Positions 36,773 to 45,545 of a stretch of DNA of 64,000 nt are shown piece by piece. Position 1 is the first letter of the stretch, and every line of letters begins with the position of its first letter. The notes under the pieces are model-generated. The model saw only the letters and a list, made by a program, of their open reading frames with translations, searched no databases and was not told the DNA's origin. This DNA comes from Pedobacter aquae. GTDB lineage: Bacteria; Bacteroidota; Bacteroidia; Sphingobacteriales; Sphingobacteriaceae. A program made the translations under genes and the position numbers. The DNA is taken from assembly GCF_008195825.1 (NCBI RefSeq), contig NZ_CP043329.1:2418001-2482000 (forward strand), in the 5' to 3' direction.

Positions 36773-37564
36773 TTAATTAAAATCCTTGTTCAACAAACGT
36801 TCCAAATCAGTAAAACTAATATTCATTTTAACCCTACCCTGCTGTGCATAAGAAATTTCTCCTGTTTCTTCAGAAACGATTAATGCAGTAGCTTCGCTAG
36901 ATTCTGTTACCCCTATTCCAGCCCGGTGTCTTAATCCAAATTGTGGTGGCAACTTATCATTTTCTGTTAAGGGTAAAATACAGCTGGCAGATTTTATTTT
37001 ATTTTCTGATATGATAACAGCACCATCATGCAGGGGGCTGTTTTTTTGAAAAATACTTTCTAGTAACCGTTTTGAGATTTTTGCATCCATCATTTCACCG
37101 CTATTGGCAAAAGCATCCTGATCAAAATATTTTGCAAAGACAATTAAAGCTCCTGTTCTGGTCTTTTTCATAGATTTACAGGCATCAATAATAGGTTTAA
37201 TTTTGGCCATATTGTTTTTCTCCAGCTCTTCTTTGCCAAACATCAGCTTTAGCCAAATCTTATTTTTTAGAGATATATTTTTACCGATAGTAAGTAAAAA
37301 CCGCCTAAACTCTTGCTGAAAAACAATAATTAAAGCAATAAAGCCTACGCTAACAAAACTGCCTAAAATACCAGCAAGCAATTTCATATTCAGTTGCTCT
37401 ACCACAAAATAAACAACATAAATAAGGATGAAACCTATAAAAATATTAACGGCAATAGTTCCCCTTATTAAATTATAGATATAATAAATGATAACAGCTA
37501 CTAAAAGGATATCTATTACATCTAATACCGTAAGTTTTAAGAAGCTAAAGTCGAGAAAATCCAT
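36773..37564 (-). CDS. cdaA: Diadenylate cyclase CdaA
   Basis: 263 codons. Three N-terminal transmembrane helices (about residues 10-85) are followed by a DAC domain with the DGA motif (SPLHDGAVIISEN) and the RHR motif (FGLRHRAGIGVTE), which bind and condense two ATP to cyclic di-AMP. Domain order and length fit CdaA. It lies downstream of folP on the same strand, as in many Bacteroidota. Confidence 0.93.
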   Translation of the reverse strand: MDFLDFSFLKLTVLDVIDILLVAVIIYYIYNLIRGTIAVNIFIGFILIYVVYFVVEQLNMKLLAGILGSFVSVGFIALIIVFQQEFRRFLLTIGKNISLKNKIWLKLMFGKEELEKNNMAKIKPIIDACKSMKKTRTGALIVFAKYFDQDAFANSGEMMDAKISKRLLESIFQKNSPLHDGAVIISENKIKSASCILPLTENDKLPPQFGLRHRAGIGVTESSEATALIVSEETGEISYAQQGRVKMNISFTDLERLLNKDFN

Positions 37565-37615
37565 ATTTTAATATTGTACTCTTGTAATTTATCAAAAATT
37601 ATTGAAAAATGGCGG

Positions 37616-38476
37616 CTATTGCGCTTTTAGATAGCTTTGGTAAAGGCTAATGCTCTCTTTTGCCGCCTTCACATCATGAACTCTTAAAATAGCTGCCCCA
37701 TTTTGTAATGCTATAGTATTTAAAACTGTGGTACCATTTAATGCTTCGTCTGCCGTGGTATTAAGCGTTTTCCAAACCATAGATTTTCTGGAAAGACCTG
37801 CCAAAACTGGGAAACCCAATATTTTAAATGTAGCTAGATGCTTTAATAAACTAAAGTTTTGGGTAATATCTTTTGCAAAACCAAAGCCGGGGTCTATGAT
37901 GATATCATGCACTCCGTAAGCCTTCAATTGCTGAATTTTGGTTGAAAAATAATACATCATCTCTTCCATCATATCATCATAGTGATTTTGCGATTGCATA
38001 TTTTGAGGCGTACCTTTCATATGCATTAAGATGTAAGGGACTTTTAATTTCCCTACAGTTTCAAACATCTTTGGATCAAAATTACCTCCTGATATATCGT
38101 TAATGATATGTGCCCCAGCATGTATGGCTTTTTCTGCTACTCTTGCCCTAAAGGTATCAATAGAAATAAAAGCTTGCTTAAATTCTTTGCTAATGAGTGC
38201 TACTGCTGGTAAAAGTCTTGCTTCTTCCTCGGCTTCGCTTATGTCTTGCGCCCCTGGTCTAGATGAATAGGCTCCCAAATCTAAAAAATCTGCCCCTTCG
38301 GTAAGCATTTTTTCTGCTTGTTTAAGAATTTCATAGTTGGTATTAACTCTACTCCCAGAAAAAAAAGAATCTGGCGTAATATTGATAATTCCCATCACTT
38401 TTGGCTCGTTTAAGTCCACCAATTCGCCGCCAATATTTAATGTGTTTTTTACCAGAAGCCTTGTATCTTTAACCAT
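37616..38476 (-). CDS. folP: Dihydropteroate synthase
   Basis: 286 codons from ATG 38476 (a longer in-frame start at 38512 adds 12 residues unlike relatives). Signature motifs: VMGIINITPDSFFSGSR, FLDLGAYSSRPGA, IINDISGG and a late pterin-site region ILRVHDVKA. The enzyme joins p-aminobenzoate and the pterin pyrophosphate in folate synthesis and is the sulfonamide target. It is followed by cdaA after about 50 bp. Confidence 0.93.
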   Translation of the reverse strand: MVKDTRLLVKNTLNIGGELVDLNEPKVMGIINITPDSFFSGSRVNTNYEILKQAEKMLTEGADFLDLGAYSSRPGAQDISEAEEEARLLPAVALISKEFKQAFISIDTFRARVAEKAIHAGAHIINDISGGNFDPKMFETVGKLKVPYILMHMKGTPQNMQSQNHYDDMMEEMMYYFSTKIQQLKAYGVHDIIIDPGFGFAKDITQNFSLLKHLATFKILGFPVLAGLSRKSMVWKTLNTTADEALNGTTVLNTIALQNGAAILRVHDVKAAKESISLYQSYLKAQ

Positions 38477-38597
38477 TATTTTAAATGCTAACAAAACAAA
38501 GCCCTCTTTCATCTATAATGATGATAAATAAAGGGCATAATTTTTAAAAGCAACAAAATAGCCATAATTTTACTATTTAAATAAACCCTATATCAGA

Positions 38598-39134
38598 TTG
38601 GCAGCTCAAACATCAACACAATACGACGCAGTAATAAAAGTATGTAAAGACCTTTTCATGAAAAAAACTCGTGATTATGGTACAGCTTGGAGAATTTTAC
38701 GTCCATCTTCTATAACCGATCAGATTTTTATTAAAGCGCAAAGAATTAGAACTTTAGAAGAGAAAAAAGTTAGTAAAGTTGGTGATGATATTAAGGGAGA
38801 ATACATGGGCATTATCAATTACTGCATTATAGCCATGATACAGCTAGAGCTTGATGAAAATGCTGCCACCGAGCTTGAACCGAGCATTGTGGAAGTTAAT
38901 TTTGACCAAAAAGTTACCGAAACAAAAGAACTTATGTTTGCCAAAAACCATGATTATGGTGAAGCTTGGAGAGATATGCGTGTAAGCTCTTTAACAGATT
39001 TAATTTTGATGAAGATTTTACGCGTAAAACAAATTGAAGATAACCAAGGGCAAACAGAGGCATCTGAAGGTGTAAAAGCCAATTACCAAGATATGATGAA
39101 CTACGCTATTTTTGCACTGATTAAATTGTCTTAA
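38598..39134 (+). CDS. DUF1599 protein with two internal repeats
   Basis: 178 codons from TTG 38598. The protein is an internal duplication: FMKKTRDYGTAWRILRPSSI with TDQIFIKAQRIRTLE, and FAKNHDYGEAWRDMRVSSLT with DLILMKILRVKQIED. This is the DUF1599 pattern, listed as a nucleotide-modification-associated domain in other contexts; here it stands in a core-gene setting. It lies 18 bp before the BT_3928-like gene and is divergent from folP. Confidence 0.85.
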   Translation: MAAQTSTQYDAVIKVCKDLFMKKTRDYGTAWRILRPSSITDQIFIKAQRIRTLEEKKVSKVGDDIKGEYMGIINYCIIAMIQLELDENAATELEPSIVEVNFDQKVTETKELMFAKNHDYGEAWRDMRVSSLTDLILMKILRVKQIEDNQGQTEASEGVKANYQDMMNYAIFALIKLS

Positions 39135-39152
39135 CCGATAAGTTCTTAACCT

Positions 39153-40313
39153 ATGTTATATCAAAAACACATCCTTTTATTTAGTCGGATATTTGTTGGG
39201 CTCCTTTTTATTTTCTCAGGACTCATTAAATTAAACGACCCTTTAGGCTTTTCTTACAAATTAGAAGAATACTTTGAAGTGTTTCATGTAGTTTTTTTAA
39301 ATCCATTTTCTGTATATCTATCCATCTTTTTATGTGCGCTTGAAGTGGTTTTAGGCGTATTTTTATTAACTGGGATATCTTCTAAAAAAGTAAGTTGGGG
39401 CTTATTGCTACTGATTATATTTTTCACTTTCTTAACTTTTTACTCGGCAGCTTTTAATGTTGTTAAAACCTGTGGCTGCTTTGGAGATGCCATACCTTTA
39501 ACGCCTTGGCAATCTTTCAGCAAAGATTTGATTTTATTGGTCTTTATCATTTACATCTTCTTTAATAAAGCGTATATCAAGCCTGTATCAGCAGAGAAAC
39601 CTGGCAGAACAGCCATTATCTCTTTAACCATCGGCTTAACCATATTATTTGGCATTTATACCTATGCATATTTGCCTATTATAGATTTTTTACCTTATAA
39701 AGTTGGTGCTAATATCCCGGATGCGATGCGTATTCCTGAAGGTGCACCACAAAACGAGTATGAAATTATTTACACCTTAAAAAATAAGAAAACTGGTGAA
39801 CAGCAGGAAATGAGTGATAAAAAGTATCTGGAAACTAAAATATATGAAAATCCGGATTGGGAATTAATCAGCTCATCAGAACCAAAACTTGTTAAAGAAG
39901 GCTATCAACCTAAAATAAGCGATTTAAATATTTACGATTCGCAAGGGGTAAGCTATACCAAAGAATTGATAGAAAACCCTTATTATAATTTAGTTGCTGT
40001 TGGCTGGAGGCTAGATAAAGCTAATAAAAAAGCCGCTGGCGATATTAATGCTTTGGCGATAAATGCGGCGGAAAATTTTAATATCCGTACGGTTTGGTTA
40101 ACGGCAAACTCTGCTACGGATGCAGAAAAATTTATCAAAGAAAATAAACTGGTGATGGAGTTTTTTTATGCCGATGCTGTACCTCTTAAAAGTATGGTAA
40201 GAGCAAATCCCGGTTTAATGCTTTTAAAAAACGGAACAATTATTAATAAATGGCCGGCAAGTGCTTTACCTAGTTATGATGATTTGGTAGCACAATACTT
40301 GAGCAAAAACTAA
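39153..40313 (+). CDS. BT_3928-like DoxX/MauE membrane protein
   Basis: 386 codons. The first half has four transmembrane helices of the DoxX/MauE redox-associated type (FVGLLFIFSGLIKLNDPLGF; a VKTCGCFGDAIPLTPWQSF segment with a Cys pair). A fifth hydrophobic segment follows near residue 160, then a C-terminal soluble region of about 200 residues. The protein may take part in electron or sulfur redox chemistry at the membrane. It is followed 2 bp later by the shikimate kinase gene, suggesting co-transcription. Confidence 0.85.
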   Translation: MLYQKHILLFSRIFVGLLFIFSGLIKLNDPLGFSYKLEEYFEVFHVVFLNPFSVYLSIFLCALEVVLGVFLLTGISSKKVSWGLLLLIIFFTFLTFYSAAFNVVKTCGCFGDAIPLTPWQSFSKDLILLVFIIYIFFNKAYIKPVSAEKPGRTAIISLTIGLTILFGIYTYAYLPIIDFLPYKVGANIPDAMRIPEGAPQNEYEIIYTLKNKKTGEQQEMSDKKYLETKIYENPDWELISSSEPKLVKEGYQPKISDLNIYDSQGVSYTKELIENPYYNLVAVGWRLDKANKKAAGDINALAINAAENFNIRTVWLTANSATDAEKFIKENKLVMEFFYADAVPLKSMVRANPGLMLLKNGTIINKWPASALPSYDDLVAQYLSKN

Positions 40314-40315
40314 AG

Positions 40316-40833
40316 ATGAAGATATTCTTAATAGGTTTTATGGGTTGCGGAAAAACAAGAATGGGTAAAAACCTTTCTGCCAAAATAAACCGTCCTTTTA
40401 TTGATTTAGATACTTTAATAGAAAGCACACAGCATAAAACTGTTCCTGAAATTTTTGCTGAGCTAGGCGAAAATGGTTTTAGAGAAATTGAGCGTAACTT
40501 ATTACAAAATAGCGCTATAGCTGATGATGCTATTATTTCTACCGGTGGTGGGGCGCCTTGTTTTTTGATAATATAGATTGGATGAACGCCAATGGTTTAA
40601 CTATTTTTATTGACCCACCTGTTAAAATTTTAGCAGATAGATTGATAAACGCCAAAACAGAACGACCATTAATAAAAGGTAAAAGCTTTGATGAACTGGT
40701 TTTATTTATTGAAGACAAACTAAAAGAACGCAGACCATTTTATGAAAAAGCCCAAATTTCTTTACATGGTGTAAGCTTAACGCCAGAAATTTTATTGGAA
40801 GAACTAGAAAAGAAAGACATCAAACTGGTTTAA
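40316..40833 (+). pseudogene. aroK: Shikimate kinase, interrupted by a one-base frameshift
   Basis: The first frame (40316-40576) carries the P-loop FMGCGKTRMGK, DLDTLIE and ISTGGGAPC, then goes out of frame at the T-run 40561-40566 and stops. The second frame (from about 40558 to 40833) continues FFDNIDWMNANGLTIFIDPP, RPLI and KERRPFYEKA. One extra T in the run (7 instead of 6) would give an intact 172-residue enzyme. Shikimate kinase is normally essential for aromatic amino acids, so a sequencing or assembly error is the likeliest cause. Real inactivation or slippage remain possible. Confidence 0.85.
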
Positions 40834-41072
40834 GCCAGTTTGCCGATAACTTTAAAGCGCTCAAAAACCTGTTCTGTATGTGGCGCATCTTTTAGCTCGG
40901 CAGTTAAATCTTGACCAGCCCAATGCTCATAATGTTTGCCTTTTAGCCATAATCTGCTTTGGCTTACATCATAAATTAAACCCAAATAAGCAACCCATAT
41001 TTGCGGCTTATCTTGTCCGTTTCTTAAAGCTAACTGAGATTTGGTATAAACAGGCAATTCTTCTTCTATCAT
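40830..41072 (-). CDS. Cytochrome b5-like haem-binding domain protein
   Basis: 80 codons. The sequence YTKSQLALRNGQDKPQIWVA, LIYDVSQSRLW, HYEHWAGQDLT and DAPHTEQVFERF fits the cytochrome b5-like haem/steroid-binding domain, with candidate axial histidines in the last two segments. It is soluble, without a membrane anchor. Its 3' end overlaps the shikimate kinase stop by 4 bp (convergent), and its start overlaps the lycopene-cyclase-like gene stop by 4 bp, suggesting it belongs to the carotenoid transcript. Confidence 0.85.
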   Translation of the reverse strand: MIEEELPVYTKSQLALRNGQDKPQIWVAYLGLIYDVSQSRLWLKGKHYEHWAGQDLTAELKDAPHTEQVFERFKVIGKLA

Positions 41073-41755
41073 GCAGCTTGTTTCTTATTTCTAAAGAATT
41101 CAAAGAAAAGCAAATTCATCAAAAATAAAGACATCGAATAAAAATGATCCTCGAAAGGAATAGTTCCAACTCTAAAACCCATATTTTCCGCATTATTATA
41201 CATCACAATAGGTATAGATGTTAATATCCCATTTACAATATAAAAAGGCAATAAAGAAACCACATAAGCTATATAAAATTTGCCCATATTTAAATGCGTT
41301 TTAGCAAAAAGGGTATAGAGTAAAACTACTAAAAGGGTGCTAAAATTTACCAAACTGTAAATTCTATCATGAAATAGCACCAGCATGATAACACATAAAA
41401 TAACCAGCAACCAGCTAATAGCATTTACAATTTTGGCAGAGATTTCAATCTTAAAATAAGCTATTAAACACTCATATATAAAAATACAAGCAAAAGGAAT
41501 GGTGATAAAAAACATGATTTCCTCTAGCGGTAAATCAAAAAACCGGATTCCAAGAATATAATCATCATTAAAAGACCAAACTTGGTTAATGGTAAAAATA
41601 TAATCCCAAAGAAGATATAAAAGCCCAGTGATGAATAAGCCAGGCATGATAAATCTCCACTTTTTATAATAATGTACTTTTTTATCAAATGATAAAAGAA
41701 TAGGAAAGAAAACAGTTGAAATATTGATGAGCAGATAACTCAGTTTACTATCCAT
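41069..41755 (-). CDS. Lycopene cyclase (CrtYc/CrtYd-type, carotenoid cyclase domain)
   Basis: 228 codons with about six to seven transmembrane helices. Two halves each carry the heterodimeric-cyclase pattern: SFNDDYILGIRFFDLPLEEI followed by MFFITIPFACIFIYE, and MGFRVGTIPFEDHFYSMSLF. This fused CrtYcd-like membrane cyclase converts lycopene ends to beta-rings. It directly abuts the 175-residue unknown gene and belongs to the minus-strand carotenoid group with crtB. Confidence 0.88.
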   Translation of the reverse strand: MDSKLSYLLINISTVFFPILLSFDKKVHYYKKWRFIMPGLFITGLLYLLWDYIFTINQVWSFNDDYILGIRFFDLPLEEIMFFITIPFACIFIYECLIAYFKIEISAKIVNAISWLLVILCVIMLVLFHDRIYSLVNFSTLLVVLLYTLFAKTHLNMGKFYIAYVVSLLPFYIVNGILTSIPIVMYNNAENMGFRVGTIPFEDHFYSMSLFLMNLLFFEFFRNKKQAA

Positions 41756-42283
41756 TTATGCTAATACTTTTCTTAAAACACTTACTTCATTATCGGTACA
41801 TCTTTTACTATCAATCATAAAATTGACCATATTTTTCAAGATGTTTTCATCTACATGTAAAGCTTGTACGTTAGATTTCTGTACCAATTCTAATATCTTC
41901 TTTTTATCTATTTCAAGATGTTTGCTATAGCCTAAAAATGGCGGTAAAAAATGCTCTAAACTAAATCTTAGAAAACGTATTTCAAGCTGGTTGGGGCTTA
42001 ATTCAACAGCCCTATCAATGGTTTTGCAACCTTGCTTTAAGAAAGCCATTTTATTAACCGGATTCCAAGAATGTTTTGCCCTAACAGCATCAGCAGAACC
42101 TAAATAAGCCAATATTAACGGACTAGGATTTTTAATTGCTTTTAATTCTTTGTAGAGTTTATCGGCAGCATCGGCATCTTTAATAGCTTCTATATAATCT
42201 TTCCTTATTTTTTGAAGATCATAAGCAAAACCTTTAACCGTAAAACAAGCTAAAAACAGAAAGCAAAAGACAATATTTTTCAT
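41756..42283 (-). CDS. Unknown secreted protein in the carotenoid cluster
   Basis: 175 codons. A signal peptide (IVFCFLFLACFTVKGFAYD) precedes a helical, TPR-like domain (DYIEAIKDADAADKLYKEL, SPLILAYLGSADAVRAKH, AVELSPNQLEIRFLRFSLEH). It directly abuts the lycopene cyclase gene (stop next to start) and follows crtB by 34 bp. The function is unknown; the fixed location suggests a role in carotenoid deposition or transport, but nothing in the sequence shows it. Confidence 0.72.
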   Translation of the reverse strand: MKNIVFCFLFLACFTVKGFAYDLQKIRKDYIEAIKDADAADKLYKELKAIKNPSPLILAYLGSADAVRAKHSWNPVNKMAFLKQGCKTIDRAVELSPNQLEIRFLRFSLEHFLPPFLGYSKHLEIDKKKILELVQKSNVQALHVDENILKNMVNFMIDSKRCTDNEVSVLRKVLA

Positions 42284-42317
42284 AATTTTTTATTCTTCTA
42301 TAACAAACGCAAAAACT

Positions 42318-43151
42318 TTAAACAAAGTTTAGTTTGTCTTTAATTAATGCTTGTGCCATTAAGAATATCTTTTGTGTATCTGGAATACGTATTCTTTTAT
42401 TTGCTATGGTTTGGGCCGATGTAGCTTTGATTTTCTCGAATAATTTAAGATAATAAACATAGGCAATGTAAACCCCCAGTTTAGAACCTTGCGGAAGTTG
42501 TTTTATCCCTTCTAAAGCATCATCAAAATCTGCTTTGATATCTTTTTCTATTTCTTGTTTATCAGCCTCAGTAAATTTTGTAAAATCAATACCAGGAAAA
42601 TACGTTCTTCCTCTTTCCTCGAAATCAGATTTAATATCTCTTAAAAAATTAATTTTCTGAAAAGCAGAACCCAAACTTCTTGCTTTTGGTAATAGCGCAT
42701 CGTAAAGCTGATGATTGCCTTCACAAAAAACTCTTAAACACATTAAACCTACTACTTCTGCCGAGCCATAAATGTACTCCTTGTAGCTATCATCGGTATA
42801 ACGGGTTTTGTCTAAATCCATTTCCATAGATTTAAGAAAAGCATCCATTAAATGAAACTCAATATGATATTTATTTACCACTAGTTGGAAGGCATGTAAT
42901 ACCGGATTCAGGCTAATTTTACGTTCTATAGCTTCAACTGTATCTTTTCTAAACTGGGCAATTAAGCTTTCTTTGTCTTGATCATGAAAAGTATCAACAA
43001 TTTCATCAGCAAAACGCACAAAACCATAGATGGCATAAATAGGTTCTCTAAATTTTTTATCAAAAGCCTTAATACCCAAACTAAAAGAAGTACTGTAGTT
43101 ATTGGTAATAATTTTACTGCAATCTAGGCAGGTTTGGGTGTATAAATCCAT
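42318..43151 (-). CDS. crtB: Phytoene synthase
   Basis: 277 codons from ATG 43151 (a TTG one codon earlier is possible). Squalene/phytoene synthase motifs: YSTSFSLGIKAF, FVRFADEIVDTFHDQ (first Asp-rich site), YIYGSAEVVGLMCLRVF and LGSAFQKINFLRDIKSDFEE (second Asp-rich site). It condenses two geranylgeranyl diphosphates to phytoene. It is divergent from crtI with about 150 bp between them, which must contain both promoters. Confidence 0.93.
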   Translation of the reverse strand: MDLYTQTCLDCSKIITNNYSTSFSLGIKAFDKKFREPIYAIYGFVRFADEIVDTFHDQDKESLIAQFRKDTVEAIERKISLNPVLHAFQLVVNKYHIEFHLMDAFLKSMEMDLDKTRYTDDSYKEYIYGSAEVVGLMCLRVFCEGNHQLYDALLPKARSLGSAFQKINFLRDIKSDFEERGRTYFPGIDFTKFTEADKQEIEKDIKADFDDALEGIKQLPQGSKLGVYIAYVYYLKLFEKIKATSAQTIANKRIRIPDTQKIFLMAQALIKDKLNFV

Positions 43152-43300
43152 CAAGAGCTAAAATTGTAAAATATAATCAGATTACAAAATCTTACAGATT
43201 TTGTTTGCCCAAGGTTATGATGATTTATTGCTAAGCTAATAAAAAGCAGAAATCAAGAAATTGTAAAACAAATTAGCTTATTTTGAATTTTACTTTTAAC

Positions 43301-44785
43301 ATGGGTACTCAATCTAAAATTGCAGTTATTGGCGCAGGTTTTTCTGGTTTGGCTGCGGCAACAGTATTGGCTAAAAAAGGCTATCAGGTAACTTTAATAG
43401 AAAAAAACGACCAAACTGGTGGCCGAGCGAGAATTTGGCAAACCGAAGGTTTTACTTTTGATATGGGACCAAGCTGGTATTGGATGCCAGATATTTTTGA
43501 GAACTATTTCAACCTATTTGGTAAAAGTGTTAAAGATTATTATCAGCTTATTCAATTAGACCCCGGTTATAGAATTTATTTTGGTGAGGATGAAATCATG
43601 AATATCCCGGCCAATATGCAAGAACTAGAAGCTTTATTTGAAAAGTACGAGCCAGGAAGCAGCATTGGTTTAAGAAAATTTATGGAGCAAGCGGCTTATA
43701 AGTACAAAACCGCCATGAGCGATTATGTTTTTAGACCTTCGCACTCTATTACCGAGTTTATAGATTTAAGAATGATGCTGGAAAGCTTACGTATTCATAT
43801 GCTTAAACCTATGAGCTCTCATGTAAGAAAGTACTTCAAAAACCCAAAACTGATACAACTCTTAGAGTTTCCGGTTTTGTTTTTAGGCGCTACAGCACAA
43901 AAAATACCAGCCATGTACAGCTTAATGAATTATGCCGATTTAGCCATGGGCACTTGGTACCCAATGGGTGGCATGAATCAAATTGTAAAAGCCATGACTA
44001 AGCTTGCCGAAGAACAAGGTGTAGAAATATTGCTAAATACAGAAGTTGAAAAAATTGCAGTAGACAAAAACAAGGCTACAACTTTAGTTACAAACAAAGG
44101 AAATATTGAAGCAGATTTTGTTATTTCTGGCGCAGATTACGAACATACCGACCAGCAACTTCTAGAACCAAAGAACAGAAATTATACTGCCGAGTATTGG
44201 GATAAAAGAACCATGTCTCCTTCATCTTTACTGTTTTACATTGGTTTAGATAAAAAACTGGAAGGTATTAAACATCATAATTTATTTTTTGATGAAGATT
44301 TAGACCAACACGCTAAAGAAATTTATACCACTCCTAAATGGCCTACCAAACCCTTGTTTTACGCTTGTTGTCCATCGCAAACAGATGATACCGTAGCACC
44401 AGAAGGAAAAGAAAACTTGTTTTTCTTGATACCGCTAGCCCCAGGCTTAGAAGATTCTGATGAATTAAGAGAAAAATATTATAACATCATCATGGATAGG
44501 TTTGAGAATATCACTAAACAAAAAGTTAGGGGACATGAAATCATCAAAAGAAGCTATGCTATGGAAGATTTCAAGAAAGATTATCATTCTTATAAAGGTA
44601 ATGCCTATGGTTTAGCTAATACTTTAGCGCAAACAGCATTCTTTAAACCTGCTATGCGAGCTAAAAAAGTAACTAACCTATTGTTTACTGGCCAACTTAC
44701 CGTTCCAGGACCAGGTGTACCACCATCCCTAATTTCTGGACAAGTTGCAGCATCAGAAGCTGATAAATATTTTAAAGGAATTTAG
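43301..44785 (+). CDS. crtI: Phytoene desaturase
   Basis: 494 codons from ATG 43301; the upstream TTG at 43283 is less likely. The FAD-binding motif IAVIGAGFSGLAAATVLAKK and the C-terminal GQLTVPGPGVPPSLISGQVA are diagnostic of bacterial CrtI, which desaturates phytoene to lycopene. Together with CrtB, the CrtYcd-like cyclase and CrtZ it completes a route towards zeaxanthin. The 3' end faces the sigma factor gene, with a long hairpin between them. Confidence 0.94.
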   Translation: MGTQSKIAVIGAGFSGLAAATVLAKKGYQVTLIEKNDQTGGRARIWQTEGFTFDMGPSWYWMPDIFENYFNLFGKSVKDYYQLIQLDPGYRIYFGEDEIMNIPANMQELEALFEKYEPGSSIGLRKFMEQAAYKYKTAMSDYVFRPSHSITEFIDLRMMLESLRIHMLKPMSSHVRKYFKNPKLIQLLEFPVLFLGATAQKIPAMYSLMNYADLAMGTWYPMGGMNQIVKAMTKLAEEQGVEILLNTEVEKIAVDKNKATTLVTNKGNIEADFVISGADYEHTDQQLLEPKNRNYTAEYWDKRTMSPSSLLFYIGLDKKLEGIKHHNLFFDEDLDQHAKEIYTTPKWPTKPLFYACCPSQTDDTVAPEGKENLFFLIPLAPGLEDSDELREKYYNIIMDRFENITKQKVRGHEIIKRSYAMEDFKKDYHSYKGNAYGLANTLAQTAFFKPAMRAKKVTNLLFTGQLTVPGPGVPPSLISGQVAASEADKYFKGI

Positions 44786-44800
44786 GTAGAAAATAAAGAA

Positions 44801-44838
44801 GTAAAACTTCTTAGGCTGCAACAGCCTCAGAAGTTTTA
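44801..44838. terminator. Long hairpin between crtI and the sigma factor gene
   Basis: gtaaaacttct / agaagttttac with an inner aggctg / cagcct stem and a 3-nt loop; one mismatch. It overlaps the last codons of the sigma factor gene. There is no strong T-run, so it may protect mRNA ends more than terminate. Confidence 0.5.
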
Positions 44839-45341
44839 CGGTCATAAGCTTTCAAGCTTTTCTTAAGCAATTTTCTTGCTACGTGTATTCTGGTTTTTAC
44901 TGTACCAATTGGTATAGCTAAATGGTCTGCAATTTCGTGGTATTTATAACCTTCAAAGTACATGGTGAAAGGCACATAATACTCTTCCTGTAGTTTAGAT
45001 AGTGCTTTTTTAATATCATCCATCACAAACTTTGGCTCTCCTCCGTTTACAGTTGCAGAGTAAGATAACTGCGAAGATGAAATCTCATCTGTTTTGGTTA
45101 CAAAAGTATTAATCTTCACAAACCTACGATAATTGTTAATGAAGGTATTCTTCATAATGGTGTATAACCATCCTTTTAAGTTTGTTCCTTCTTTAAATTT
45201 ATTATAATAGGTAATTGCCTTTAACATAGTATCCTGTACCAAATCATTGGCATCATCAGCATCATGTGTAAAATGTAAGGCATACATTTTAAGTGATGAT
45301 GCTTGGCGCATTACTAGGGTGTTAAATTCTATCTTAGTCAT
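44811..45341 (-). CDS. ECF-type RNA polymerase sigma factor
   Basis: 176 codons. The sigma-2 region is ALHFTHDADDANDLVQDTML (residues 20-39) with WLYTIMKNTFINNYRR; the sigma-4 region is KLQEEYYVPFTMYFEGYKYH with IADHLAIPIGTVKTRI. It is a small ECF factor without a visible anti-sigma gene beside it. Sigma factors at this position next to crtI occur in other Bacteroidota, so it may control carotenoid genes, for example in light or stress. Confidence 0.9.
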   Translation of the reverse strand: MTKIEFNTLVMRQASSLKMYALHFTHDADDANDLVQDTMLKAITYYNKFKEGTNLKGWLYTIMKNTFINNYRRFVKINTFVTKTDEISSSQLSYSATVNGGEPKFVMDDIKKALSKLQEEYYVPFTMYFEGYKYHEIADHLAIPIGTVKTRIHVARKLLKKSLKAYDRKTSEAVAA

Positions 45342-45545
45342 TTTGTTTAACTTTTATGATTAATACCTAAACAAACTTAGTGATTAAAATTTATAATCTG
45401 CAAATTTTGTTTAAGTTTTTTGTCAAAAAAATTAAACAATATGTTGCAACACTTTTCCGGCATCAAAAGTTAGACCAAAGGCGTATAAATAAGGTTTTCA
45501 GGATTTTAATCTAATAATGGGTAGTAAAAAAATTACATACCTTAG

